A stretch of 16,273 nucleotides of DNA from an uncultured bacterium (GCA_905215125.1 CAJMOV010000015.1:1-16273), one strand, 5' to 3'; counted from the stretch's first letter, positions 6,259-14,126 are shown. The notes: a model not told the origin generated them from the sequence alone. Translations and numbers: made by a program.

Positions 6259-7749
6259 ATGAAAATCATCTTTGGAGTCCTGGGCAACGAGACCAACACA
6301 TTTTCCTCTGACATCGGCACCTTTGAACGCTGGGCCCCCAACGGCTGGACGACGGGGGAGGACATCTTCACCCGCTTCCGCGGCTCGCCGGAGTATGCCG
6401 GCGGCATGATTCGCGCCGGCGAGGAGGAAGGGGTCGAGCTGATCCCCACCGTCGCGCTGCACAGCGCCGGGCCGCTCATCACAAAGCAGGCGCTGGATTA
6501 TGCCCTGGGTACCATGTGTAAAATGATCGCCGACAATCTGGAGGGGGCCGACGGCGTCTGCCTGGGCCTGCACGGAGCCGGCGCCGCCGAAGGGGCCGAC
6601 GACCTGGAGGCATACACCCTGCAAAAGGTGCGCGAGGTGGTCGGCGACAAGCTGCCCATCACCGTGTCGCTCGACCTGCACGGCAACATTTCCGAGGACA
6701 TGGTACGCCTGTCGAACGGCCTGTTCGGCATTAAACAATACCCCCATGTCGATATGGCGGAAGCAGGCTATCTCGCCATGAAGACGCTGGTGCGCATCAT
6801 CCGCGGGGAATGTGACCCGGAGACGGCGCTGGTACATATTCCCATGTTCACCAACTGCTGCAACGCCTGTACGTTTAACGAGCCAATGAAGTCCTTTACC
6901 GATCATGTCGCCCAGTACTGCAAGGCGCACAATCTCATCGATGCGACCTATTTCCACGGCTTTCCCTATGCCGACGTGGCTTGCGCCGGCGCGTCCATTG
7001 TCGTCGTCGCCGAAAAGGGGCAGGGGGCGCGGCAGGCGGCCGAAGAGCTGGCGCATTGGGTCTGGGATCACCGCCATGCCCTGGATGTTGAATGTTTAAG
7101 CCCGGCCGAAGCCCTTGACCGCGCGCTGGCAGAGGTCGAAAAGCCCGGCAAGGGCTATGTCGTCATCAACGAAGCGTCGGATAACCCGGGCGGCGGCTGT
7201 CCCTGCGACGGCACCTGGATGCTGAGAGAGCTTCTTCGGCGGGATCAGCCCCGTTCCATTCTCGGCTTTATCTTTGACCCCGAAATGGCGGCCAAAGCGC
7301 ATAAAGCCGGCGTCGGCGGCAGGGTTTCGGGCCTGCTGGGCGGCAAAACAGACAATATCCACGGCGCGCCCATTGAAGTCAGGGACGCCGAGGTATGCGC
7401 CCTGTCGAACGGCAAGGCCACCTATGTCACCCCTATGCAGCAGGGCCAGCCGCTCTGCTACGGCAAAACGGCGCGGCTGCGCATCGGCCAGGTTGAGGTG
7501 GTCGTCGTCTCCATCCTGGCGGGGCAGACGCTGGATGACCGCAGCTTTTTGGTCACAGGGGCGGACATCAACGATTACGACATTGTCTGCATCAAGTCGA
7601 CCAACCATTTCCGCGCCTATTTTCAGCCGCGGGCCAAGGCCATCGTTACCACCAACCCGCCGGGAATCCACACCGCCGATTACAGCCTTTTGACCTATCA
7701 TAAGATCCCGCGGCCCATTTACCCCCTCGATCCCGACACTGCTTTTTAA
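6259..7749 (+). CDS. M81 family metallopeptidase (MlrC/microcystinase-like)
   Basis: A 496-residue protein of the M81 family, whose founding member MlrC cleaves linear microcystin-derived peptides containing D-amino acids. Visible are GNETNTF with Glu11, GLHGAG with His105, SLDLHGN with Asp139 and His141, and YPHVD with His163. The spacing Glu-128-Asp-x-His-22-His matches, as I recall it, the zinc and active-site residues described for MlrC. The second domain has NEASDNPGGGCPCDG. There is no signal peptide, so it is cytosolic. The ATG is preceded by GAAGGGAAG, a little far (about ten bases). No promoter is evident; the gene sits behind a dead D-aminoacylase gene. That neighbour suggests, but does not prove, a role in turnover of D-amino-acid-containing peptides. 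Confidence 0.9.
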   Translation: MKIIFGVLGNETNTFSSDIGTFERWAPNGWTTGEDIFTRFRGSPEYAGGMIRAGEEEGVELIPTVALHSAGPLITKQALDYALGTMCKMIADNLEGADGVCLGLHGAGAAEGADDLEAYTLQKVREVVGDKLPITVSLDLHGNISEDMVRLSNGLFGIKQYPHVDMAEAGYLAMKTLVRIIRGECDPETALVHIPMFTNCCNACTFNEPMKSFTDHVAQYCKAHNLIDATYFHGFPYADVACAGASIVVVAEKGQGARQAAEELAHWVWDHRHALDVECLSPAEALDRALAEVEKPGKGYVVINEASDNPGGGCPCDGTWMLRELLRRDQPRSILGFIFDPEMAAKAHKAGVGGRVSGLLGGKTDNIHGAPIEVRDAEVCALSNGKATYVTPMQQGQPLCYGKTARLRIGQVEVVVVSILAGQTLDDRSFLVTGADINDYDIVCIKSTNHFRAYFQPRAKAIVTTNPPGIHTADYSLLTYHKIPRPIYPLDPDTAF

Positions 7750-7787
7750 GCTGGAAGGGAAGCTGCATTTTCAGCGGGAGGAACGGA

Positions 7788-7808
7788 GGGGACGCGCCGT
7801 CCCTTTTC
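7788..7808 (+). terminator. Small hairpin after the M81 peptidase gene
   Basis: GGGACG-CGC-CGTCCC is followed by TTTTC about 40 bases after the M81 stop. It is a short stem with a short T tract. It probably works together with the larger hairpin at 7818. Confidence 0.5.
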
Positions 7809-7817
7809 ATGGACAAC

Positions 7818-7841
7818 AAAGCCGCCCCAAGGGGCGGCTTT
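7818..7841. terminator. Two-way terminator between convergent M81 and ddl genes
   Basis: AAAGCCGCCCC (7818-7828) and GGGGCGGCTTT (7831-7841) are perfect inverted copies separated by AA. The A and T ends allow it to work on both strands. It lies one base beyond the ddl stop on the minus strand and ends the plus-strand transcript as well. Confidence 0.85.
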
Positions 7842-7842
7842 G

Positions 7843-9048
7843 CTATTTGCTTTTGCTCCCCCCCAGCGACGCGCCGGACAGGATGTTGCTGGAAAAGGTG
7901 CGGCTCAAAGTGCTTTGCTCGCGGCTGCGCTTTAGGGCCAGGGCTACCATTTCGTCGAGCAGGGCAGGGAAGGAAAGGCCGCTGGCCTCCCACAAATAAA
8001 AGGCCAGGCTGCCCGGGATGGTGTTGATTTCATTGACGTAAAGGGCCTGCGTCTCGTTGTCGAGCAGCAGATCGACGCGCGACATGCCGGCGGCGTCGAT
8101 GGCAAGGAAGGCGTCGCGGGCCAAAGCCTGCGCCCGCTGCGCCAGCTCCGGCGGCAAGTCGGCCGGCACCTTACGCGAAAGCGACTGCATCCCGGCGCCC
8201 GACGCTTTACCGCCGGCAGCCGTTTTGCCCCCCTTGCCGCTCCCCGATTGATACTTGTCGGCATAGGTGAGAAAGTCGGTGGCGTTGAGCGGCTCCTCAC
8301 ATACGCTGACGCGCACGCCGTCGCGGTCGCCCAAAACGGCGCAGTTGATTTCCCGCAGGTGGGGGATGGCCTGCTCGCACAGGGCGACGGGGGCGAATTG
8401 CAGCGCCTGCTCGACGCCCCGCTCCAGCTCAGCGCGGTCGCGCGCCTTGGAGATGCCGACGCTGGAGCCCAAATTGACCGGCTTGATGATGACCGGCCAG
8501 CCAAGGGGCTGTTCCACGGCGTCCAGTGCGGCGGCTGTGTCGGAATAAAACTGTCCGGCTGTCAGGCGCACGCCGTTTGCCACGGGGATACCGGCGGCGC
8601 GGAACAGGCATTTCATGGTCCACTTGTCCATGCCGGCCGCGCTGGAAGCGACGTCGCATCCCGTATAGGGCGCGCCGAGGTATTCCAAAAGGCCCTGGAG
8701 GGCGCCGTCCTCCACCCCGGTGCCGTGGACGACGGGGATGGCGACGTCGAGCACGGCGGCTTCGCGCCGTCCAAAACGGGGCGCGGGCCAGCGTAGCAGG
8801 GTGGGCCGGCCGTCAATATTGGCAGGGATGACGCGAGTCGCAGCCTTGAGGGCGGCCGGGATGTCCCGCCATGTTTCGATTTTGCCCAGGTGCTCGCCGG
8901 TGTAAAAGGCATTGTCCTTGGAAATGTAGATGGGGATGACATCGTATTTCTCCCGATCCAGGGCGGCGATGGCCTGCATGGCCGAAATGACGGATACCTC
9001 GTGTTCGACGGTCCTGCCGCCGAAAAAGACGCCGGCGCGGATTTTCAT
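7843..9048 (-). CDS. ddl: D-alanine--D-alanine ligase
   Basis: A 401-residue ATP-grasp enzyme that joins two D-Ala for MurF, acting in the cytosol. Seen are FFGGRTVEHEVSV (8-20, with the D-Ala-binding Glu/His), VVHGTGVEDGALQG (107-120), WPVIIKPVNLGSSVGIS (184-200), SRVDLLLD (323-330) and NEINTIPG (339-346). The frame runs up to 9138, overlapping murF, but the ATG at 9048 has AAAGGA eight bases upstream and starts directly at the first strand. The omega-loop region carries a Gly/Lys/Ala-rich insert (about 268-288) that makes the protein longer than the usual 340-370 residues. It follows murF by 16 bases and is the last gene of the unit. Confidence 0.94.
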   Translation of the reverse strand: MKIRAGVFFGGRTVEHEVSVISAMQAIAALDREKYDVIPIYISKDNAFYTGEHLGKIETWRDIPAALKAATRVIPANIDGRPTLLRWPAPRFGRREAAVLDVAIPVVHGTGVEDGALQGLLEYLGAPYTGCDVASSAAGMDKWTMKCLFRAAGIPVANGVRLTAGQFYSDTAAALDAVEQPLGWPVIIKPVNLGSSVGISKARDRAELERGVEQALQFAPVALCEQAIPHLREINCAVLGDRDGVRVSVCEEPLNATDFLTYADKYQSGSGKGGKTAAGGKASGAGMQSLSRKVPADLPPELAQRAQALARDAFLAIDAAGMSRVDLLLDNETQALYVNEINTIPGSLAFYLWEASGLSFPALLDEMVALALKRSREQSTLSRTFSSNILSGASLGGSKSK

Positions 9049-9064
9049 GGCGTTCATCCTTTCG

Positions 9065-10642
9065 TTAGCGATAGCTGTCGGGCAGGTCGTTGAGCAGCAG
9101 CACGACGCGGTCCACGCCGCCCGGCAGGGTGGAGACATAGCTTAGGCCGTCCTGCACGTCGGCAAAGACGGTGATTCTGTTTTCCGGGAAGCCGGCGTCC
9201 AGCAGCCCTTCCCGTATCGGCGGGGCCTGGCGTTTGCCGATGAGCACGGCGTAATCGCAGCAGCCGGCCGCCTTGCGCCCCAGCTCAAGGTTGTGCTGCC
9301 TTTCGCTCTCGCCCAGCTCGACCAGTCCCGGCGTCACGACAATGCGCGTGCCGGCAAAGGAGGAAAGGGTCTCCAGCGCGACGGCGGCGCCCGTCGGGTT
9401 GGAATTGTAGGCGTCGTCAATCAGGGTATAGGCCCCTGTGCGCTTGAGCTCAAGCCGGTGCGGAACGCTTTGCAGGCGGCTGACGGGCACGCGCAGCGCG
9501 TCCAGGGGGATGCCCATGCGGTGGGCCGTGGCGATGGCCAGCGTTACGTCCTGCAAATTGGCGCGGCCCAGAAGGCGGGTGCGGAAGGGGACGCTTTCCC
9601 CGTCCGGCGCCGTGATGGTAAAGCTGCTGCCCTGCGGGGAGACCTCGACGTGCGACAGACGGTAGTCGCTGCCCTCCCGCGCGCCGCAGCGGACGACGTC
9701 GCCGTCATAGCGGTGGGAGGAAATCTCATCGCAGTCCCAGTTGAGCACAGCGAAGCCTTTGTCCCTGACGGCGTCGTACAGCTCCAGCTTGGTGTGCGCC
9801 ACCGTCTCGATGCTGCCGAAGGTTTCCAGATGCTGGGGGCCAATCGCTGTGATGACGCCGATATCCGGCGCGACCAGCTCGCAGATTTCACGGATGTCTC
9901 CCTCATGCCGCGCCCCCATTTCGCATAGGAAAACCTGATGGGTGGGAAGAAGCCCCTCGCGGATGGCGCGGGTGACGCCGAGGGTGGTGTTGAAATTGCC
10001 CGGCGTCATGTACACATGATAGCGGGAGGACAGCAGGGCATAGAGAAAATGCTTGGTGCTCGTCTTACCGAAGCTGCCCGTGATGCCGACCACCTTGAGC
10101 CCCGTGATGCCGCGCACGATGGCGCGCGCCTCGTCGATATATTTCTGCGCGATGCGCTTTTCAACCGGGGCGTTGAGGATGTTAACCAGGGCCGAAAGCC
10201 AGGGCGACAGAACGATAAGGGCGGCCTGCACCGTCCATCCGGCTGCGGCAGGGAAGGGGAGGGAGAGAGCGGTCAGAACGGCCCACAGCAGGGTTTCTGT
10301 AAAGAGAAGGCGCTTTACACGGGCTGTAAATACAAGGGGCTTCTTGGCCCCTTTGCCGTGGCGCGACGGGTTGAGCCAAAGCTGAAGCAGCGAAAGCGCC
10401 GCGACAGCCCATACCGCTCGCTCAGGGGGCAGCAGCCAGACAAAGGGGAGGATGAACAGCGCCACCCAGCGCCGCATGGGGGTGACTTCTTTACGGTTTT
10501 CCCGTAGCCAGCGGCGGTAGGAGGGGTTTTGATAGGAGCTTTGCTGCAGCATATGGGTCCAGCGCAGGGCCATATGCAGGTATAACCACAAAAGCAGGGC
10601 GCTGCCCAGGGCAAAAACCAGCGGCGATGTCAATGCAGGCAT
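9065..10642 (-). CDS. MurF-like ligase with an N-terminal membrane domain
   Basis: A 525-residue Mur ligase. Residues 183 onward contain GITGSFGKTSTKHFL (P-loop 187-195), TPGNFNTTLG, CEMGARHEGDI, GPQHLETFGS, and the MurF-type DDAYNSNPTG with the following ligase C-terminal domain. It should add D-Ala-D-Ala to UDP-MurNAc-tripeptide and is paired with ddl. In place of the usual soluble MurF N-terminal domain, which binds the UDP-sugar, residues 1-160 hold about four hydrophobic segments (roughly 5-25, 58-90, 113-133 and 137-157) with a basic loop after the first. The ATG has AGGAGA five bases upstream. A very AT-rich 66-base gap lies upstream, so it may have its own promoter, but no clear hexamers are seen. 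Confidence 0.85.
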   Translation of the reverse strand: MPALTSPLVFALGSALLLWLYLHMALRWTHMLQQSSYQNPSYRRWLRENRKEVTPMRRWVALFILPFVWLLPPERAVWAVAALSLLQLWLNPSRHGKGAKKPLVFTARVKRLLFTETLLWAVLTALSLPFPAAAGWTVQAALIVLSPWLSALVNILNAPVEKRIAQKYIDEARAIVRGITGLKVVGITGSFGKTSTKHFLYALLSSRYHVYMTPGNFNTTLGVTRAIREGLLPTHQVFLCEMGARHEGDIREICELVAPDIGVITAIGPQHLETFGSIETVAHTKLELYDAVRDKGFAVLNWDCDEISSHRYDGDVVRCGAREGSDYRLSHVEVSPQGSSFTITAPDGESVPFRTRLLGRANLQDVTLAIATAHRMGIPLDALRVPVSRLQSVPHRLELKRTGAYTLIDDAYNSNPTGAAVALETLSSFAGTRIVVTPGLVELGESERQHNLELGRKAAGCCDYAVLIGKRQAPPIREGLLDAGFPENRITVFADVQDGLSYVSTLPGGVDRVVLLLNDLPDSYR

Positions 10643-10708
10643 AACAATCTCCTAAACAAAAAGGATAATTATTTAAAAAAATAATAAACAGTATAAAAAT
10701 GACGCTTT

Positions 10709-11476
10709 TCAGACGAAAAGAAAGGCGTCTATGGCCGCTTTGCACTGCGGCCAGCTTTCCACATAGGGGAAGTGCCCGGCCCCCTGGACGATGGCCAGGC
10801 CAGCGTTTGGGATGAGAGAAGCCATGGTTTCGCCGTCGGACAGCGGCGTCGCCGTGTCCTTTTCCCCCCACAGCAGGAGGACGCTGGCGCGGATGCCTGG
10901 CATGTACGGCGTCAGGTCGCAGGAAACGACGTTGGACAGCGTTTTACGCATAACGGGAGAGGCGGCGCGGTAATCGGCCGACGAACGGCGGTCGCGCTCG
11001 ACCTCGTACCGCTCAGCGAAAAGGGGGGCGGTTAAGCGGCTGGTGCCGAGACGGCGCAGAAGCTGATAGGCGCGCTGACGGATTTTCCACCCTGCCGAGC
11101 GATGGGGCGGGACGCCGGCTGCGTCCATCAGCACGGCGCGGGAGCAGCGCAGGGGGCAGCTCGGGTCGGACAGCAGCCGGATGCCGATGCGTCCGCCGTG
11201 GGAATGACAGAAAAGCACGGCGCTTTGGAGGTCGAGCGCCGAGCAGAAGTCCAGGGTGAAGGAGACATAGTCGTCCAGCGTCAGGGGGGCAGGGGGCTCG
11301 TCGGTCCCGCCGACGCCCGGCATGTCGAAGGCGACGACGCGGAAGCGCCCGGCCAGGTAATCGAGCAGGGGGCGATAGGCCGTGATGGGGGCACCCCAGC
11401 CGTGCAGGAACAAAAGGGTCTCGCCCTGTCCCTGGATGTCGTAGTGGACCGAAAGGCCGCGGATACTGATGGTCAA
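10709..11476 (-). CDS. Alpha/beta hydrolase
   Basis: A 255-residue alpha/beta-hydrolase. The oxyanion motif HGWG is near residue 25-28. The nucleophile elbow is FCHSHGG with Ser92; the more usual GHSxGG is changed to CHSHGG. The acid is Asp207 in WGEKDTATP, and the base is His235 in QGAGHFPYVE. So the Ser-Asp-His triad is complete. No signal peptide; the substrate is unknown. No ATG fits: the TTG at 11476 sits eight bases after GGAGG in GGGGAGGAATTGGGT and is the best start. A TTG at 11482 touches the Shine-Dalgarno. It follows cls by 33 bases, so they share a transcript. A short CTTTTC/GAAAAG hairpin overlaps the stop and is followed by ATTTTTATAC, a possible weak terminator. Confidence 0.85.
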   Translation of the reverse strand: MTISIRGLSVHYDIQGQGETLLFLHGWGAPITAYRPLLDYLAGRFRVVAFDMPGVGGTDEPPAPLTLDDYVSFTLDFCSALDLQSAVLFCHSHGGRIGIRLLSDPSCPLRCSRAVLMDAAGVPPHRSAGWKIRQRAYQLLRRLGTSRLTAPLFAERYEVERDRRSSADYRAASPVMRKTLSNVVSCDLTPYMPGIRASVLLLWGEKDTATPLSDGETMASLIPNAGLAIVQGAGHFPYVESWPQCKAAIDAFLFV

Positions 11477-11509
11477 ACCCAATTCCTCCCCGTTATGCGC
11501 GCCCGACTG

Positions 11510-12970
11510 TCAGACCAGCGGGGCGACCAGCCGCCAGAAGCCTTCCTTCAAGCGGTTTAAGCGGCCGCGCTTTTCGTACCTGTCCTGCGTCATCTCGACG
11601 CAGTCCTCCACATCGCGCAGGAAGGTGTCGCGGCACTGCACGGCAAAGGCGCCGTCATAGACCATGGCGTTGATTTCAAAGTCAAGGGCAAACGAGCGGT
11701 TGTCTACATTGGCTGTGCCGACGGAAGCCGCCGTGTCGTCCAGCACAAAGGTCTTGGCGTGCAGAAACCCGGCGTGCAGGTAGACGCGGATGCCGCATTT
11801 GAGCAGCTCGCCGACATAGGACGTCGTGACATAATAGACGAACTTCTTGTCCGGTATGCCGGGAATCATGACGCGGACGTCGACCCCGGCGCGCGCGGCA
11901 AGACGCAGGGTGTTGAGCAGCGTCTCGTCCGGGACAAAATAAGGCGTCTGGATATAAACATAGCGCCGGGCTGACGAAATCATGCGCTGATAGCTGTCGC
12001 GGGTGTAGCTGTCCTCGCTGTCCGGCCCGCTGCAAATGATCTGCATCCCCATGTCTCCCGTCCTTTGCAGCGGGGGGAAAAGCAGCGCCAGCTCATCATC
12101 GGCTTCAATGTCGCTTTTGCGCCCGGCGGCCCGGCTCTGCCGGTCGATATAGACCCAGTCGCGGACAAAGCGCAGCTGCACGTCGCGGACGGCCGGGCCG
12201 GTGATGCGGACGGAGGTATCCCGCCACGGCGTCTTGACCCGGTCAAGCCCCAGGTATTCGTCGGCGATGTTGATGCCGCCGGTATAGGCGACGCGCCCGT
12301 CGATGACGACGATTTTGCGGTGCATACGGTAGTTGGCTTCCAGCGCCGTGCGGAGGAAGGTGGGCAGATAGCCGTAAACCTCCCCGCCGGCGTCGATGAT
12401 GGGCTGAAAATCGGCGCACCGGGCGCGCAGGTAGCCGAACGTATCATAAATCAGACGGACCTTGACCCCTTCCCGCGCTTTTTTGGCCAGCAGGGAAATG
12501 AAGTCGCGGCCGGTCTGATCCCGGGTCTTGATGATAAAATAGAGGACGTTGACGCTTTCCTCGGCGCTTTCTATCTCGGCGAACATCCGGGCGTATTTTT
12601 CCTGCGCCGAGGGCAGAAGCAGGCAGTCGTTGCCCTGGGTATAGGGGCTGCCCGCCCCCGTTTCGTTGATGTTGACGAGATCGAGATGCGCGCGCGCAGC
12701 GTCCGTCAGCTCCCCGGCCTTTAGCGGGGAAGGCGAGGGGATTTTGTCCAGCGTTTCGCGGCTGATGGCATAGCGCCGCGACAGGATTTTATATTTGGCC
12801 CGGCTGCCAAAAAAGAAGTAAAGGACAAAGCCGATGTAAGGAAGGAAAATAAAGACCAGCAGCCATGCAAGCGTCGTGGTTGTATCGCTTTTGCGGACAA
12901 AAAGCAGCGTCAGCACGAAAGCCAGGTTGACGAGGTACAGCGCGGTCAGCGCCCCTGACCAAAGCGACAT
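11510..12970 (-). CDS. cls: Cardiolipin synthase (phospholipase D type)
   Basis: A 486-residue membrane enzyme that makes cardiolipin from phosphatidylglycerol. Two N-terminal membrane segments (about 4-26 and 33-55) have the PLDc_N pattern, with LLVFIFLPYIGFVLYFFFG. Two HKD motifs follow: HRKIVVIDGRVAYTGGIN and HAKTFVLDDTAASVGTAN. The order and size match bacterial Cls. The open frame runs 142 codons further upstream, but the ATG at 12970 has AAAGGAGC eight bases away and starts at the first membrane helix. The extension would cover the promoter and the start of the divergent gene, so it is rejected. Promoter at 13008-13036. Confidence 0.95.
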   Translation of the reverse strand: MSLWSGALTALYLVNLAFVLTLLFVRKSDTTTTLAWLLVFIFLPYIGFVLYFFFGSRAKYKILSRRYAISRETLDKIPSPSPLKAGELTDAARAHLDLVNINETGAGSPYTQGNDCLLLPSAQEKYARMFAEIESAEESVNVLYFIIKTRDQTGRDFISLLAKKAREGVKVRLIYDTFGYLRARCADFQPIIDAGGEVYGYLPTFLRTALEANYRMHRKIVVIDGRVAYTGGINIADEYLGLDRVKTPWRDTSVRITGPAVRDVQLRFVRDWVYIDRQSRAAGRKSDIEADDELALLFPPLQRTGDMGMQIICSGPDSEDSYTRDSYQRMISSARRYVYIQTPYFVPDETLLNTLRLAARAGVDVRVMIPGIPDKKFVYYVTTSYVGELLKCGIRVYLHAGFLHAKTFVLDDTAASVGTANVDNRSFALDFEINAMVYDGAFAVQCRDTFLRDVEDCVEMTQDRYEKRGRLNRLKEGFWRLVAPLV

Positions 12971-13007
12971 GGCGCAGCTCCTTTCTGCTCGTGATTGGAC
13001 ATGCCTA

Positions 13008-13036
13008 ATCATATCATATTCAAGTCTGTTTTGCAA
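13008..13036 (-). promoter_or_regulatory. Promoter of cls
   Basis: On the minus strand TTGCAA (13031-13036) and TATGAT (13008-13013) stand 17 bases apart. A second TATGAT overlaps upstream (13013-13018), but with a 12-base spacer it is not usable. The cls ATG lies about 38 bases downstream of the -10. The -35 is shared with the divergent promoter. Confidence 0.7.
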
Positions 13037-13059
13037 TTCGGCAGACAGGATGATATAAT
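13031..13059 (+). promoter_or_regulatory. Promoter of the HD-domain gene
   Basis: TTGCAA (13031-13036) and a perfect TATAAT (13054-13059) with a 17-base spacer. The same six bases TTGCAA, being palindromic, serve as the -35 of cls on the other strand. Confidence 0.75.
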
Positions 13060-13129
13060 AGTAAAAACCCGTTAACCGGCGGGGCGGCGGACGTATCCCG
13101 TCCCCCTCGATAAAAAGGAGCGAATAAAG

Positions 13130-13699
13130 ATGATCCCCACCATGCAGCAGGCCCGCGAATTGCTGGGCCGGTATAATAAAGAGCCCTTTCATCTGCGCCA
13201 TGCGGAAATTGTATCGGGCGTCATGGGCTGGTTTGCTCAGCAATACGACCCCGACAATGTGGAATACTGGAAGGTCGTCGGCCTTTTGCACGACCTGGAT
13301 TTTGAACAGTGGCCGGAGCAGCACTGCGTCAAGTGCCAGCAGCTCATGCGGGACGAGGGCATTGATGAAAGCATCGTTCGCGCCTGCGCCAGTCACGGCT
13401 TCGGCATCGGGGACATCGCCTCCGACATCCCGCCCGAGTCGCAGATGGAGAAGATACTGTTCGCCACAGACGAGCTGACGGGACTTATCGGCGCGGCCGC
13501 CATCATGCGGCCCAGCAAAAGCGTCGTCGACTTGGAGGTCTCCAGCGTCAAGAAAAAATTCAAGGACAAAAAATTTGCCGCCGGCTGCTCACGCGATGTC
13601 ATCCGCCAGGGGGCAGAAATGCTGGGCTGGACGCTGGACGAGCTGATGGAAAAAACCATTCTGGCTATGCGCAGCCTGATGGGGCAGATGGAAATTTGA
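13130..13699 (+). CDS. HD-domain protein (putative metal-dependent phosphohydrolase)
   Basis: A 189-residue single-domain protein. The HD pattern is present in full: His24 (LRHAEIVSGVM), His54-Asp55 (GLLHDLDFE), His89 (CASHGFG) and Asp114 (FATDELTGLI). It lacks extra sensor or membrane regions. Such stand-alone HD proteins hydrolyse phosphate esters of nucleotides or other small molecules; the substrate here is unknown. The ATG follows AAAAGGAGC with a nine-base gap. It is divergent from cls and has its own promoter, with a G/C-rich hairpin (about 13080-13107) in its leader. A terminator lies about 25 bases after its stop. Confidence 0.85.
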   Translation: MIPTMQQARELLGRYNKEPFHLRHAEIVSGVMGWFAQQYDPDNVEYWKVVGLLHDLDFEQWPEQHCVKCQQLMRDEGIDESIVRACASHGFGIGDIASDIPPESQMEKILFATDELTGLIGAAAIMRPSKSVVDLEVSSVKKKFKDKKFAAGCSRDVIRQGAEMLGWTLDELMEKTILAMRSLMGQMEI

Positions 13700-13719
13700 C
13701 CCTGCGTGCAGCCGGCCGT

Positions 13720-13760
13720 AAAAGCGGGGGCAGCCTTGCAGTCGCGGTTCCCCGCGTTTT
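13720..13760. terminator. Probable two-way terminator between convergent genes
   Basis: AAAAGCGGGG (13720-13729) pairs with CCCCGCGTTTT (13750-13760) with one bulged G and a 20-base loop. It lies between the HD gene stop and the convergent small membrane gene. The A and T ends suit both directions. Confidence 0.55.
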
Positions 13761-13779
13761 ACATGCGCCCCTGCCGGCG

Positions 13780-13989
13780 TCACAGCCCGCAGGGGCCGCA
13801 GGGCGGCGTAATGGGACAGGCCGGGTCCTTCAGCGCTTCCAGTATGCCGTTCTTGACGCCGGCTTTGATGATGAAATACCCCAGGCCATACAGTATGGCC
13901 AGCACAATGATGATGAGCAGGATATTGTCGCTGATGATGCTCTGCATCCCGCCCCCGTGGGCGGTTGCCGGCGCGCAGTCGTAATCCAT
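13780..13989 (-). CDS. Small single-span membrane protein with cysteine-rich tail
   Basis: A 69-residue protein. Residues 1-18 are polar with one Cys. A strongly hydrophobic helix (about 22-43, NILLIIIVLAILYGLGYFII) crosses the membrane. The tail after GVKNGILEALKDP ends in ACPITPPCGPCGL, with three Cys. The ATG has AAAGGGG eight bases upstream, a good bacterial start, and the hydrophobic profile is not what a random reverse frame gives. I recognise no family. It could be a membrane peptide tied to the neighbouring sigma/anti-sigma pair, but the sequence only shows closeness. Confidence 0.7.
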   Translation of the reverse strand: MDYDCAPATAHGGGMQSIISDNILLIIIVLAILYGLGYFIIKAGVKNGILEALKDPACPITPPCGPCGL

Positions 13990-14081
13990 GTCTGGTTCCC
14001 CTTTCTTTTATTTGCAGGCTGTTACCAATCTATGCGTTTTTGCCTGAAAGGTGCGCAAACAAATGGGGAAAGGGGAAAAAG

Positions 14082-14108
14082 CCTGCCCTGCCAGGGGTAA
14101 GCTTTTTT
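14082..14108. terminator. Imperfect hairpin with T run upstream of the sigma gene
   Basis: AAAAAGC...GCTTTTTTT encloses CCCTGCCAGGG, giving a two-part stem with small internal loops. On the plus strand it ends in a run of seven T. No plus-strand gene is seen just before it, so it may end leader or read-through transcription ahead of the sigma operon. Confidence 0.4.
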
Positions 14109-14126
14109 TGCGGGGGATGCAATAAA

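Noticed and set aside
5974..7077. Open frame of 367 codons on the minus strand opposite the M81 gene
   Set aside because: It lies wholly opposite a gene with clear family motifs and the remnant before it, has no family motif of its own, and results from GC-rich codon bias.
9049..9138. Upstream extension of the ddl frame into murF
   Set aside because: Cys/Ser-rich nonsense without a ribosome binding site; the family start matches 9048.
12971..13396. 142-codon upstream extension of the cls frame
   Set aside because: It covers the cls promoter and the start of the divergent HD gene; the ATG at 12970 has a strong ribosome binding site and begins at the first membrane helix.
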